Positions 1 through 9,037 of a stretch of 43,172 bases of DNA are shown one piece after another. Numbering within the stretch: the first letter of the stretch is position 1; every line of letters begins with the position of its first letter. The translations under genes were made by a program, and so were the position numbers. The notes below the pieces were generated by a model that made no database searches, was not told the DNA's origin, and was given only the letters and a program-made list of their open reading frames with translations. Source of the stretch: Ancalomicrobiaceae bacterium (GTDB taxonomy: Bacteria; Pseudomonadota; Alphaproteobacteria; Rhizobiales; Ancalomicrobiaceae); NCBI GenBank assembly GCA_031291595.1, contig JARLIU010000198.1:1-43172 (forward strand). The letters run 5' to 3'.

Positions 1-1
1 G

Positions 2-964
2 GCGACGCTGGCGGCGCTGCGGCCCGGCTTCGAGCCGGCGCCGGCCTATCCAGGACAATTGCCGCGCCCGGCGCCGTTCGTCGATGGCCGCCACCGCGCC
101 GCGGCGGCACCGGCGCGGCCCGGCGGCTGGGGCCGGGCGCCAAGCGGCTTGACCTCGGCGCAGGGCACCTGGGACTGGCGGCTGCAGGGGCCATCCGAGG
201 CGCCTTCCCCCGACGGAGCGGCAGAGGGCAGCGCGGCAGAGGGTGCGCTGCCGTCCGAATTCGCCGAGACCGGGCAGGCGGCGCTGTCGGAGTTCACCGA
301 GGCCGGGCAGGCGGCCTTCTCAAGCATCGCCCTGCCCTCGGCCGATACGCGGGCCAATGCGGCGCCGGCCGCGGGCCAGGAGGCACGCCCGCTCGGCGCC
401 GCGCGGGCGCAGCTGCACGAGAACTATATCGTCGCCCAGACGGTGGACGGACTCGTCATCGTCGATGCCCATGCCGCGCACGAGCGCTTGACCTACGAGC
501 GACTGAAGCGGCAGCGCCGCGAGGCCGGCATCGCCCGGCAGATGCTGTTGATCCCGGAGATCGTCGAACTGCCGGCGGACGACGTCGAGCGGCTGCTTGC
601 AGCCCGGGAGGACCTCGCGGCGGCCGGCCTCGCCATCGAGAGTTTCGGGGCAACCGCGGTGGCGGTCAGGGAGACGCCGGCGCTGGTCGGCAAGTTCGAC
701 ATCGCCGGCACGCTTCAAGACATCGCCGACGATCTGGCGGAGACCGGCACATCCTCGCGGATCGAGGCGCGCATCGACCGCGTCCTATCGCTGATGGCCT
801 GCCACGGCTCGGTCAGGAGCGGGCGACGGCTCCGGCCGGAAGAGATGGACGCGCTGTTGCGCGAGATGGAAGTGACCCCCAATTCCGGCCAGTGCAATCA
901 CGGCCGGCCGACCTGGGTGGAACTGAAGCTCGCCGACATCGAGCGGCTGTTCGGCCGCGCGTGA
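2..964 (+). CDS. mutL: DNA mismatch repair protein MutL, C-terminal part (5' truncated by window)
   Basis: This is the last 320 residues of MutL, the dimeric mismatch-repair ATPase that couples MutS recognition to strand incision. The N-terminal ATPase domain lies off the window. The visible part begins with an Ala/Pro/Gly-rich linker containing a 33-bp repeat. The C-terminal dimerisation domain starts near position 390. In it, [12 protein letters not shown] (464-499) fits the metal-binding DxHAxxExxxxE signature of endonuclease-type MutL. ACHGS (from 797) and CNHGRP (from 893) match its other conserved motifs, so I infer the latent nickase activity is kept, as expected where MutH is absent. 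The frame is open from base 2 to a TGA at 962-964. No terminator with a T-run is seen in the following 150 bases. Confidence 0.95.
   Translation, partial: ATLAALRPGFEPAPAYPGQLPRPAPFVDGRHRAAAAPARPGGWGRAPSGLTSAQGTWDWRLQGPSEAPSPDGAAEGSAAEGALPSEFAETGQAALSEFTEAGQAAFSSIALPSADTRANAAPAAGQEARPLGAARAQLHENYIVAQTVDGLVIVDAHAAHERLTYERLKRQRREAGIARQMLLIPEIVELPADDVERLLAAREDLAAAGLAIESFGATAVAVRETPALVGKFDIAGTLQDIADDLAETGTSSRIEARIDRVLSLMACHGSVRSGRRLRPEEMDALLREMEVTPNSGQCNHGRPTWVELKLADIERLFGRA
254..319 (+). repeat. 33-bp in-frame direct repeat in the MutL linker
   Basis: Two adjacent 33-base units (254-286 and 287-319) encode the 11-residue units [11 protein letters not shown] and [11 protein letters not shown]. 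They lie in the flexible linker between the ATPase and dimerisation domains. The copies differ at several third positions, so the duplication is not very recent or is under weak protein-level constraint. Confidence 0.85.
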
Positions 965-1116
965 CCGCCGTCCGGCCAGCGAAAGACGCCGGAATCCGTT
1001 CCCGGCGCCGTTATCGACTGCCGATCAATCCGGCGACCGGCCGGATGGCGTGACGGTCGGCTGGCCTGACGGCCGCCGGCGCAGCGAACGCCGGCGAAGG
1101 CATCCGGGCGGCGATC

Positions 1117-1455
1117 TCAATCGTCGCTGTCGTAATACTGCTTGCACTCGTGCAGCCAGGTGCCGTCCGTGACCTGATGGTAATAGGAGCGGCACAGCGC
1201 CGGCATCTTCTCCAGGGCGATCTTCGGCTTATTGCAGCGCACGCCGCGCGGGCAGTCCTGGTAGTAGAAGATCGGGTTGCTGGAGTTGCCGCTCGGGCCG
1301 CTGCCGGGGTTCGACGGCGACGAGGATGAGGGGGAGTTGCCGCGGCCGGGGCTCGTGCTCTGGGCAGACGCCTCCGAGGCGCCGAACAGCGGGGTTGCGA
1401 TCATCACGGCAAACGACAGGGCCAGGGCACCGGCAAAGAGCTTGTTGCTATTCAT
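1117..1455 (-). CDS. Small secreted cysteine-containing protein, unknown function
   Basis: I do not recognise this 112-residue protein. It has a clear Sec signal peptide: a short basic start (MNSNK), a hydrophobic stretch over residues 6-25, and an A-S-A cleavage site near residue 31. A Ser/Gly/Pro/Asn-rich low-complexity spacer follows (residues 33-61). The C-terminal 50 residues hold four cysteines (68, 74, 88, 104) in a DCPxGxxCN...LCRSYYH...HECKQYY pattern, which could make two disulfides in the periplasm. The ATG at 1455 is preceded by CTGGAG. It stands alone, convergent with mutL and divergent from glyQ. Its codon use matches its neighbours. Confidence 0.75.
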   Translation of the reverse strand: MNSNKLFAGALALSFAVMIATPLFGASEASAQSTSPGRGNSPSSSSPSNPGSGPSGNSSNPIFYYQDCPRGVRCNKPKIALEKMPALCRSYYHQVTDGTWLHECKQYYDSDD

Positions 1456-1801
1456 GGGTGAAACTCCAGTTCAGGAACTTCGCGAATGGGAAGCGCAGGC
1501 TCCGACCTGCGAGAATGGCCATGACCTAGCACGGACCGCTTGAACCGGACATGAATGTGTACGGGTGTTTCCGGACAGCTTCCGGCGGCTATTGGCGCCA
1601 GTTCGGCGACGACGAGCGATTGCGGCGAGGCCGGCGACCGCATGGCGCCTCGGGCCGTCACGTGACGGGTTTCGCTTTCATCCAAGATGCTCTAGAACCC
1701 GGCAAAGTGCGCTCGCGCTCCGATCCGCCAAGCTCTGGTGCCGTCAGCAGCGCCGTTCCTTGGGGCAAGGCCCCGCCCCGTCCGATTTCCGGCAGACCGT
1801 C
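1456..1801. other. Intergenic region upstream of glyQ, no gene recognised
   Basis: These 346 bases lie between two divergent genes and must carry both promoters. The glyQ frame stays open upstream to an ATG at 1565, but the extra 79 codons are Arg-rich and unlike GlyQ, so I treat them as non-coding. No riboswitch, tRNA or T-run terminator is visible. Confidence 0.5.
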
Positions 1802-2743
1802 ATGATCGATCAATCGACGCCCAACCATCTCCGCCCCGATAAGTCCTTTCAGGGGCTGATCCTTGCCCTGCAGCACTTCTGGGCCGATTACGGCTGCGTC
1901 ATTCTGCAGCCGTACGACATGGAGGTGGGTGCCGGCACTTTTCATCCAGCGACGACGTTGCGCGCGCTCGGGCCGAAGCCGTGGTCGGCGGCCTATGTGC
2001 AGCCATCGCGGCGGCCGAAGGACGGGCGCTACGGCGAAAACCCCAACCGCTTCCAGCACTATTACCAGTTCCAGGTGATCCTGAAGCCGAACCCGCCGAA
2101 CCTGCAGGAGCTCTATCTCAATTCGCTCTATGCCATCGGCATCAATCCGAAGGTGCACGACATCCGCTTCGTCGAGGACGACTGGGAGAGCCCGACCTTG
2201 GGCGCCTGGGGCCTCGGCTGGGAGTGCTGGTGCGACGGCATGGAAGTCAGCCAATTCACCTACTTCCAACAGGTATGCGGCATCGAATGCGCGCCGGTCT
2301 CGGGTGAATTGACCTACGGGCTCGAACGCCTGGCGATGTACCTGCAGGGCGTCGACAACGGCTTCGACTTGAACTTCAACGGCTTTGACGACCACCGCAA
2401 GGTCACCTACGGCGACGTGTTCCGCCAGGCCGAACAGGAATACTCCCGCCACAACTTCGAATATTCTGACGTCGACATGCTGTTCAAGCAGTTCGACATG
2501 GCAGAAAAGGCGGCGAGCGACTACATCGAGGCCGGCTGGGCGGACGAGACCCACAAGCGGCACCTGATGGTGCTGCCGGCCTACGATCAGGCGATCAAGG
2601 CCAGCCACGTGTTCAACCTTCTCGATGCGCGCGGCGTGATCTCGGTCACCGAACGGCAGAACTACATCCTGCGCGTCCGCACGCTGGCCAAGGCCTGCGG
2701 CGAAGCGTGGCTGGCGACGGCAGCCGGCGGTGCGCCCGTCTGA
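1802..2743 (+). CDS. glyQ: Glycyl-tRNA synthetase alpha subunit
   Basis: GlyQ is the catalytic alpha subunit of the bacterial alpha2-beta2 glycyl-tRNA synthetase, a class II enzyme that charges tRNA-Gly. The 313-residue protein is the usual family length. It shows family signatures near its start: [33 protein letters not shown], and YVQPSRRP followed by [11 protein letters not shown] chose the ATG at 1802 because the family begins about 13 residues before FQGLI, although no strong ribosome binding site precedes it. The partner gene glyS is not within the window; ispE follows after 32 bases instead. The beta subunit must therefore be encoded elsewhere, which is common in alphaproteobacteria, where the two genes are often separated. 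Confidence 0.97.
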   Translation: MIDQSTPNHLRPDKSFQGLILALQHFWADYGCVILQPYDMEVGAGTFHPATTLRALGPKPWSAAYVQPSRRPKDGRYGENPNRFQHYYQFQVILKPNPPNLQELYLNSLYAIGINPKVHDIRFVEDDWESPTLGAWGLGWECWCDGMEVSQFTYFQQVCGIECAPVSGELTYGLERLAMYLQGVDNGFDLNFNGFDDHRKVTYGDVFRQAEQEYSRHNFEYSDVDMLFKQFDMAEKAASDYIEAGWADETHKRHLMVLPAYDQAIKASHVFNLLDARGVISVTERQNYILRVRTLAKACGEAWLATAAGGAPV

Positions 2744-2775
2744 GCGGCGCGCCGCACGCCAGGGGGCCGGGGCCG

Positions 2776-3651
2776 ATGCCGCGGATCGTCACATCGGCCA
2801 AGGTCAATCTGGCGCTCGCCGTCGTCGGCCAGCGCACCGACGGCTATCACCTCATCGATTCGCTCGTCGCCTTCGCCCACGTCGGCGATGAACTGGCGAT
2901 AGAGCCGGCCGAGGCGCTAAGCCTGACCGTCACCGGCGCATTTGCCGGAGACCTCGGGGCCGCCGACGACAATCTCGTGCTGAAATCCGCCCGGCTGCTA
3001 CAGCAGGAGGCGGAGCGGCTGGGGCTCGGCCGTCCTGGCGCCGCGATCCATCTCGACAAGCGGTTGCCTGTCGCCTCGGGCGTCGGCGGCGGCTCGGGCG
3101 ATGCGGCAACAGCGCTCAACGGGCTCAACGCGCTGTGGGGGTTCGCGCTGCCTCACGCGCGGCTGGCCGAACTGGCGCTGACGCTCGGGGCCGACGTGCC
3201 GATGTGCCTGAAGGGTCGGCCGGCGCGCGTCTCCGGCATCGGCGAGATCATCGAAACGTCGCCGCCGCTCCCCGAACTGACGCTGCTCCTCGTCAATCCG
3301 CGCGTGCCGGTGTCGACTGCGGCGGTATTCGCGGCGCTCGACAGGCGCGACAACCCGTGCCTGCCCGATCTGCCCGTTGCCTGGGACGGGCTTGACCACC
3401 TCGTCGACTGGCTTGCCGCAACGCGCAACGACCTGCAGCCGCCGGCGCTGACCCTCGCGCCAGCGATCGCCGACGTGCTGTCGGCGCTGCGCGCCCAGTC
3501 GGGCTGCCGTCTGGCGCGCATGAGCGGGTCGGGGGCGACGTGCTTCGGCATCTTTGCCACCTGGGCCGCGGCCGAGGCGGCAGCCAAGGCGATTGCGACT
3601 GTACGGCCACTGTGGTGGGTGGCGGCCGGCGGAACCGCTAGGGTGTTATGA
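2776..3651 (+). CDS. ispE: 4-diphosphocytidyl-2-C-methyl-D-erythritol kinase
   Basis: IspE phosphorylates CDP-methylerythritol in the non-mevalonate (MEP) isoprenoid pathway. This 291-residue GHMP-superfamily kinase shows the N-terminal substrate motif (SAKVNLAL, residues 7-14), the glycine-rich ATP loop LPVASGVGGGSGDAA (97-111), the LGADVP segment, and a C-terminal MSGSGATCFGIF motif. The ATG at 2776 follows a G-rich AGGGGG stretch; the frame is open further upstream into glyQ but without family similarity. It probably forms a transcription unit with glyQ, 32 bases away. Its 3' end overlaps the convergent zinc-ribbon gene by 6 bases. Confidence 0.96.
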   Translation: MPRIVTSAKVNLALAVVGQRTDGYHLIDSLVAFAHVGDELAIEPAEALSLTVTGAFAGDLGAADDNLVLKSARLLQQEAERLGLGRPGAAIHLDKRLPVASGVGGGSGDAATALNGLNALWGFALPHARLAELALTLGADVPMCLKGRPARVSGIGEIIETSPPLPELTLLLVNPRVPVSTAAVFAALDRRDNPCLPDLPVAWDGLDHLVDWLAATRNDLQPPALTLAPAIADVLSALRAQSGCRLARMSGSGATCFGIFATWAAAEAAAKAIATVRPLWWVAAGGTARVL

Positions 3652-3891
3652 TCGCACCATCCGCCGCTTGACCTCCGGATGGTCGCGCCAGGCCGGCATG
3701 CCGGCCATATAGGCGAGGGTGTTGCCTTCCGCCGCGGCGCGCGAGACAGCCGGGTCGTTGCGCATAGCCCAGGCCACCATGCGCTCGAAGCGTTCGCCGA
3801 ACGGCTGCAGATTGCCCTCGGCATCGATGCAATGCGGGCAATAGCGCCCGGCCGCGATCGGCATGCCACAGCTTTCACAGGTTATCGTCAC
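3646..3891 (-). CDS. Small putative zinc-ribbon protein
   Basis: This short protein of about 81 residues starts VTITCESCGMPI and continues RYCPHCIDAEGNL. The two CxxC knuckles form a zinc ribbon of the CxSCGMP type (resembling Pfam zf-ribbon_2). It ends with the family's typical MPAW segment. Function is unknown; small ribbons of this type may bind nucleic acid or protein. I prefer the GTG start at 3891, preceded by GGGAG, because homologs begin just before the first knuckle. An ATG at 3963 would add 24 residues of unconserved sequence. The stop codon lies inside the end of convergent ispE. Confidence 0.7.
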   Translation of the reverse strand: MTITCESCGMPIAAGRYCPHCIDAEGNLQPFGERFERMVAWAMRNDPAVSRAAAEGNTLAYMAGMPAWRDHPEVKRRMVRS

Positions 3892-4003
3892 AGGCTGGTT
3901 CTCCCAGATTGCGGCAGAGGATGTCCAGCAACGCGAACAGCCGCACCCATCCGCCTGCGGCATTTGGCCGAGCGCCCGACCCGGCCGGAAACGGCGCGAA
4001 CGC

Positions 4004-7000
4004 TCACTCCGCCGCGGCGCGGGAGGGCTTGCGGTCGAGGAACTTGCGCGCCTCTTCGGCCGCCATCGGCTGGCCGAACAGATAGCCCTGACCGTAATCG
4101 CAGCCGAGATCCAGGAGTTCGTCGAACTGGTCGTCGGTCTCGATGCCCTCGGCGATGACTTCGAGGCCGAGATCGTGGCCGAGACCGACGATCGACCTGA
4201 GCAGCACCGAACGGTCCTTACCCTCGCCGCGCACGAACTGCTGGTCGATCTTCAGCCCATCGAAGGGGAAGCGCTGCAGGTAGGCGAGCGAGGAATAGCC
4301 GGTGCCGAAGTCGTCCAGCGCCAAGCTCGCCCCCAATTCCTTGATGCGGGCAAGCACTTTGGCCGAATACTCGGGATTCTCCATGATGAGCGATTCCGTC
4401 ACCTCGATCTTCAGCGTGTTGGGCTTCAGGTCGACGCGGGAGAGCACAGACTTCACATCGTTGATCAGGTCGTGACGCAACAGCTGGCGCGAGGAGACGT
4501 TGACGGAGACGAACAGCGGCTGGTCGCGCGGCACCTCGTCCTGCCAGTGCGACAGGCTGCGGGCGGCACGTTCGAGGATGAACAGGCCGAGCGGGATGAT
4601 CAGACCGGTGCGCTCGGCCAGCGCGATGAATTCGGCCGTCGGCACCTTGCCGCGCTTGGGGTGTTCCCAGCGGGCGAGCGCCTCGAAGCCGACGGTCTGG
4701 CGGGTATCGAGCCGGACGATCGGCTGGAACACCAGCTTGATTTCCTCGCGCTCAAGCGCCCGTCTGAGATCGGCTTCCAGGCTCAGATTGTCCTGCATAT
4801 GCTGGCGCAGCGAGCCGCGGAAGGTTTCGATGCGGTCGCCGCCGAGGCGCTTGGCGTGATACATGGCGAGCTCGGCGTCCTCGACCAGCGTATCGTCCTT
4901 GTCGGCCTGCCGGTCGTAGATTGCCATGCCGATCGAGGCCGTCAGGAAAATCTCGCGATCGGCGAAGGTGACCGGCGTCCTCAGCGCCCGCCTCAGCGTG
5001 TCGGCAAAGCTAGCGACACGCTCGGTCTCGCTTTCCGAGACGAGCACGATGCCGAACTGGTCGCCGGAGATGCGGGCGAGCGTATCCTGCGGCTTCATGT
5101 GGCGCCCGAGCCGGCGGGCGACGGTCAGCAGCATGGAATCGCCGACCGACAGGCCGAGGCTGTCGTTGACCTGCTTGAAGCGGTCGACATCGACGATGAT
5201 GACCGAGGGGCGGGCCGAGCCCTCGGCCCTGGCCCGGGTGACGGCGGCCTTGGCGCGATCGATGAACAGTTCGCGGTTCGGCAGTCCGGTCAGATTGTCG
5301 TGCACGGCGTCGTGCAGCAGCCGCTCCTCGGCCGTCTTGGTCTCGGTGACGTCCAACAGCGTGCCGACGCAGCGCGCCACTTCGCCATCGGTGGCGAGCA
5401 CCGGCCGGCATCTCAGCCGGAACCAGCGGAAGTGGCCGTCGACGGCTCTCAGCCTGAGCAGCATGGAGACGCGGCCGCGGCGCTTCTCGATCACGGCATC
5501 AAGGGTGGAACGATAGCGATCGCGGTCCTGCGGATGCAGGTGCTCGAGCCAGTCGCGCGCCTGGCCTTCGAGCGCTCCGGGCTCGACGCCGAGCATATCC
5601 TCGACCTCCGGGCTGACCCAGATGTGGTCCCTGACCACGTCCCAGTCCCAGATCATGTCGCCCGATCCGACCAGCGCCAGGGCACGGCGCTCGACGTCGT
5701 CGATGGCGCCATGCGCCAGCGTGCCGCCGGCAAAGGCGTGCTGCATCACGGTAAAGCCGATCAGCATCACCACCAGCACCAGCCCGCCGGACAGCGCCGG
5801 CTGGACGAGATCGTTGTTGAGGCCGCCCGACGCGCTCATGCCGGCGCCGATCAGCCAGGCGATCAGCAGCAACCAGGTCGGGATCAGCATGAAGGCGCGG
5901 TCGAAGCCGTGCGCCGCCATATAGGCGATGAGAAAGGCGCCGATGACGGCGACCGCAGCCAGCGAGACGCGGGCGATGCCGGCGGCCGTCACCGGATCGA
6001 TGACGGCGACGCCGAGGAGGCCGAGGAGCAGCACCACCGCCGCCATGACGAAATGGCTGTAGCTGGCGTGCCAGCGGTTGAGGTTCAGATAGCCGTAGAG
6101 GAAGACGACCAGCGTCGTCGCCATCATCACTTCGGCGCCGGCGCGGAACGATTGATCGGCGCCCGGCTGGATGCGGAACACCTTGTTCCAGAAGCCGAAA
6201 TCGATGCACAGGTAGACGAGCACCGCCCACGCCAGACCAGCCGTCGCCGGGAACATCACCGTGCCGCGCACCACGAACAGGATGGTGAGGAACAGGGCCA
6301 GCAGGCCGGAGATGCCGAGGATGATGCCGCGATAGAGCGTATAGGCGTTGACCGAATCCTTGTACGCCCCCGGTTCCCACAAGGAGAGCTGCGGCAGTTG
6401 CGGCGTGCGCAATTCGACCACGAAGGTGACGACCGAGTGCGGATCGAGGGTGACGAGGTAGACGTCGGCCTCGGTCGACGGCTGGCGTTCGGGCGCGACG
6501 CCCTGGCTGGTCGAAATGGCGGCGATGCGCGAGGTGCCGAGGTCGGGCTGCAGGATGCCGGAGCCGGCGAGACGGAAGAACGGCGCGACGATCAGCCGGT
6601 CGATCTGCTCGTCGGAGGCGTTCTTCAAGGCGAAGACGATCCAATCCGAGCCGACCGGGTTGGGACCGGCCTGAGTGCGGGTCGAGCGCACTTCGATGCG
6701 GCGGACGACACCATCGGTGCCGGGAGCGGCCGAGACCTGCAGCTTGTCGCCGGCATTGCGGTGGAATTCGATGGCGCCGGCCAAATCCAGCGCCGGGGCA
6801 TTGAGGGGCACGGTGAGCGGCTCGAGCGCATGCGCCGCCGGGACGCCTAGGATCAGCGTCAGAGCGAAAAAGAGGCCGAGGAAGTGTCGAATGCCGTGCA
6901 AGAGGTCCGTCCCCAGATGCTGCGTCACCGGTAAACCGCGCCCGAGGAACGGTCGACCCGCCGATGGCCACGTCCATGGAGGCGGGGCCCGCGGCAGATC

Positions 7001-7021
7001 CGGCAGCGAAGCTACACCCAC
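4004..7021 (-). CDS. Membrane-bound 7TM-PAS-GGDEF-EAL cyclic-di-GMP regulator
   Basis: This 1005-residue protein is probably a cyclic-di-GMP phosphodiesterase. Domains in order: a signal-peptide-like helix (about 45-66); a periplasmic sensor region (67-235); seven hydrophobic helices (about 237-430), an arrangement like 7TMR-DISM receptors; a PAS domain (about 455-560); GGDEF (about 580-740) and EAL (about 755-1000). The GGDEF signature is replaced by SGDQF (652-656, at 5054-5068), so cyclase activity is unlikely. The EAL domain looks intact: FEALARW (E780), DDFGTGYSS (903 onward), GLKIDQQFV and EVIAEGIE. I infer that it hydrolyses c-di-GMP in response to a periplasmic or membrane signal. The start is a GTG at 7021; a later GTG at 6928, just before the signal helix, is also possible. 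Confidence 0.9.
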   Translation of the reverse strand: MGVASLPDLPRAPPPWTWPSAGRPFLGRGLPVTQHLGTDLLHGIRHFLGLFFALTLILGVPAAHALEPLTVPLNAPALDLAGAIEFHRNAGDKLQVSAAPGTDGVVRRIEVRSTRTQAGPNPVGSDWIVFALKNASDEQIDRLIVAPFFRLAGSGILQPDLGTSRIAAISTSQGVAPERQPSTEADVYLVTLDPHSVVTFVVELRTPQLPQLSLWEPGAYKDSVNAYTLYRGIILGISGLLALFLTILFVVRGTVMFPATAGLAWAVLVYLCIDFGFWNKVFRIQPGADQSFRAGAEVMMATTLVVFLYGYLNLNRWHASYSHFVMAAVVLLLGLLGVAVIDPVTAAGIARVSLAAVAVIGAFLIAYMAAHGFDRAFMLIPTWLLLIAWLIGAGMSASGGLNNDLVQPALSGGLVLVVMLIGFTVMQHAFAGGTLAHGAIDDVERRALALVGSGDMIWDWDVVRDHIWVSPEVEDMLGVEPGALEGQARDWLEHLHPQDRDRYRSTLDAVIEKRRGRVSMLLRLRAVDGHFRWFRLRCRPVLATDGEVARCVGTLLDVTETKTAEERLLHDAVHDNLTGLPNRELFIDRAKAAVTRARAEGSARPSVIIVDVDRFKQVNDSLGLSVGDSMLLTVARRLGRHMKPQDTLARISGDQFGIVLVSESETERVASFADTLRRALRTPVTFADREIFLTASIGMAIYDRQADKDDTLVEDAELAMYHAKRLGGDRIETFRGSLRQHMQDNLSLEADLRRALEREEIKLVFQPIVRLDTRQTVGFEALARWEHPKRGKVPTAEFIALAERTGLIIPLGLFILERAARSLSHWQDEVPRDQPLFVSVNVSSRQLLRHDLINDVKSVLSRVDLKPNTLKIEVTESLIMENPEYSAKVLARIKELGASLALDDFGTGYSSLAYLQRFPFDGLKIDQQFVRGEGKDRSVLLRSIVGLGHDLGLEVIAEGIETDDQFDELLDLGCDYGQGYLFGQPMAAEEARKFLDRKPSRAAAE

Positions 7022-7120
7022 TTAACCATCCTGCCGACGCGGCGCGAGACAAGCAAGCACTACTGCCAACTGCAGCGCCCGACAAGCGCGGACGCCCGCC
7101 GGGCGAGGCTTCCTTAAAAC

Positions 7121-7741
7121 TCAACGGCTTGCCGACAGTGCGCCAATGCCACTGACGCCGGCGATCGGGTCGCCCGCCAGAATCGCGAACAGGACGTGGT
7201 CCTGCCAGCAGTCGTTGATGCAGAGGTAGGCGCGCGCGTAGCCCTCGCGCGTGAATCCGACCTTCTCGAGAAGACGGATCGAAGCCTGGTTGCTCGGCAG
7301 GCAGGCGGCCTCGACGCGATGCAGCTGCAGCTGGTCGAAGGCGTGTCTGAGGATACCGACGACGGCGGCGGTCATCAGTCCCTTGCCCGCATAGGACTCT
7401 CCCATCCAATAGCCGAGCGTGGCGCATTGGGTGACGCCGCGGCGGACGAAGGCGAGCGTCAGACCGCCGACGAGTTCATGGTCGTCGGAGCGAAAAACGA
7501 AATACGGATAGCCGGTGTCGTTGCGGATTTCCTGGGCGTAGCGCTTGAGCCGCCGGCGGAAGGCCGCCCGTTCCAACTCGTCCACCGCCCAGCGCGGTTC
7601 CCATGGAACCAGGAAGTCGCGGCTATCCGCCCTGAGCTTCGCCCAGGCGGCATGGTCCGACATGAGCGGATGGCGCAGCGTCACCGGCCCGCAATGGAGG
7701 CTGGGGCCGGGATCGAAGGCGACGGCCTGCAAAAACCCCAT
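7121..7741 (-). CDS. GNAT family N-acetyltransferase (RimJ/RimL type)
   Basis: This 206-residue acetyltransferase uses acetyl-CoA and resembles the ribosomal-protein acetyltransferase branch (RimJ/RimL). Visible features are the N-terminal VTLRHPLMSDHAAWAKLR segment, the acetyl-CoA loop around GYWMGESYAGKGLMTAAV, and the C-terminal HRVEAACLPSNQASIRLLEKVGF typical of this group. The substrate cannot be named. The ATG at 7741 has a strong GAGAGGGGG site directly upstream, and the gene begins 18 bases after the M16 peptidase, so thrC, the peptidase and this gene are probably co-transcribed. The same order occurs in other Hyphomicrobiales as far as I recall. Confidence 0.9.
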   Translation of the reverse strand: MGFLQAVAFDPGPSLHCGPVTLRHPLMSDHAAWAKLRADSRDFLVPWEPRWAVDELERAAFRRRLKRYAQEIRNDTGYPYFVFRSDDHELVGGLTLAFVRRGVTQCATLGYWMGESYAGKGLMTAAVVGILRHAFDQLQLHRVEAACLPSNQASIRLLEKVGFTREGYARAYLCINDCWQDHVLFAILAGDPIAGVSGIGALSASR

Positions 7742-7759
7742 CTCCCCCCTCTCCCGGCG

Positions 7760-9037
7760 TCAGCCGGCTGCGTGCAGCCGCGCCGCGATCTCCTCTGCCC
7801 TCAACGCACCGTCGACCGGTCCGATCAACGCCACGCTCGGACGCGACGTCCTGAACACTTCATGCGCCAGACGCCGCACCTGATCGACGTCGACCGAATC
7901 GATCTTGCCGAGGATCTCGCCGAGTTGCAACGGGCGACCGTGCACCAGGATCTGCCGGCCGAGCTGGCCGGCGCGGGCGGCGGGGCTTTCGAGGCTCATC
8001 AGCATGCCGGCGCGCATTTGCGCCTTGGCACGCGACACTTCCGCGGCAGAGATATCGGAGATCGCGCGCACGATCTCGTCGACGATCATCGGCATCAGGT
8101 TGACGAGGTCGTCCTCGCCGGTCGCGGCATGCAGGCCGAACAGACCGGTATCGGCGAAGGCCCAGTGGAAGGCGGAGATCGAATAGCACAGGCCGTGCTT
8201 CTCGCGGATCTCCTGGAACAGCCGCGACGACATGCCGCCGCCGAGCGTCGAGGCGAGCACCTGCGCCGCATAGTGGTCGGGGGAGGTATAGCGCCGGCCC
8301 TCGAAGGCCATGGTGACCTGCGCCTCCTGCAGATCGCGTTCCTCGCGCCATTCGCCGCCGCGGTAGCGCGCGACTTCGACGGACCGGGTGCGCGCCTCGG
8401 CGAGACCCGAAAACCGCTCGCGCGCCATATCGACGATCGCCTCGTGGCGGACGCTGCCGGCCGCCGCCAGCACCATGGCCGGACCGCGGTAGTTGTCGCC
8501 GAGATAGGTGGTCAGCTCCCGCTTGCCGAAGGAGCGCACCGTCTCGGGCGTGCCGAGGATCGGCCGGCCGATCGCCTGATCGGGGAAGGCACATTCCTGC
8601 AGGCGGTCGAATACCAGATCCTCGGGCGTGTCGTGCGCCGCGCCGATCTCCTGCACGATGACGTGCTGCTCGCGTTCCAGTTCGTCCGGATCGAAGACGG
8701 AATCGTTCAGGATGTCGGCGAGAATGTCGACGGCGAGCGTGACGTCGTCTTCGAGAATGCGGGCGTAATAGGCCGTCGTCTCGACGCTGGTCGCCGCGTT
8801 GATCTCACCGCCGACCGCCTCGATCTCCTCGGCGATCTCGCGCGCGTTGCGGCGCGAGGTGCCCTTGAACGCCATGTGTTCGAGCAGGTGCGAGACACCG
8901 TGCTCGCCGACGTGCTCGTTGCGCGAGCCGGTGCCGATCCACACGCCGACCGACGCCGTCGCCAGGTGCGGCATCGCCTCCGTGGCCACCGTCAGGCCAT
9001 TCGAGAGCGTGGTAACCTTTGCCGTCATGTCTGTCAT
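7760..9037 (-). CDS. M16 family zinc metallopeptidase (processing-peptidase-like)
   Basis: This 425-residue protein belongs to the pitrilysin/M16 family, the bacterial relatives of the mitochondrial processing peptidase beta subunit. The inverted zinc motif HLLEH is at residues 50-54, and the third ligand Glu130 lies 76 residues after the second His in EREQHVIVQE, so the active site is complete. The second half is the usual inactive M16 repeat, with a Gly-rich segment (GGGMSSRLFQEIREKHGLCY). No signal peptide is visible, so it is cytoplasmic. The ATG at 9037 overlaps the thrC stop in an ATGA junction, which implies translational coupling. Substrates are unknown. Confidence 0.94.
   Translation of the reverse strand: MTDMTAKVTTLSNGLTVATEAMPHLATASVGVWIGTGSRNEHVGEHGVSHLLEHMAFKGTSRRNAREIAEEIEAVGGEINAATSVETTAYYARILEDDVTLAVDILADILNDSVFDPDELEREQHVIVQEIGAAHDTPEDLVFDRLQECAFPDQAIGRPILGTPETVRSFGKRELTTYLGDNYRGPAMVLAAAGSVRHEAIVDMARERFSGLAEARTRSVEVARYRGGEWREERDLQEAQVTMAFEGRRYTSPDHYAAQVLASTLGGGMSSRLFQEIREKHGLCYSISAFHWAFADTGLFGLHAATGEDDLVNLMPMIVDEIVRAISDISAAEVSRAKAQMRAGMLMSLESPAARAGQLGRQILVHGRPLQLGEILGKIDSVDVDQVRRLAHEVFRTSRPSVALIGPVDGALRAEEIAARLHAAG

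Noticed and set aside
1565-1801. An N-terminal extension of GlyQ from the ATG at 1565
   Set aside because: The 79 extra residues are Arg-rich and not part of the GlyQ family, whose members begin shortly before FQGLI.
3863-6850. A 995-codon open frame on the plus strand opposite the GGDEF-EAL gene
   Set aside because: It is rich in Arg, His, Gln and Asp with no recognisable domain, and mirrors the GC-rich third positions of the real gene on the minus strand, which has clear domains.
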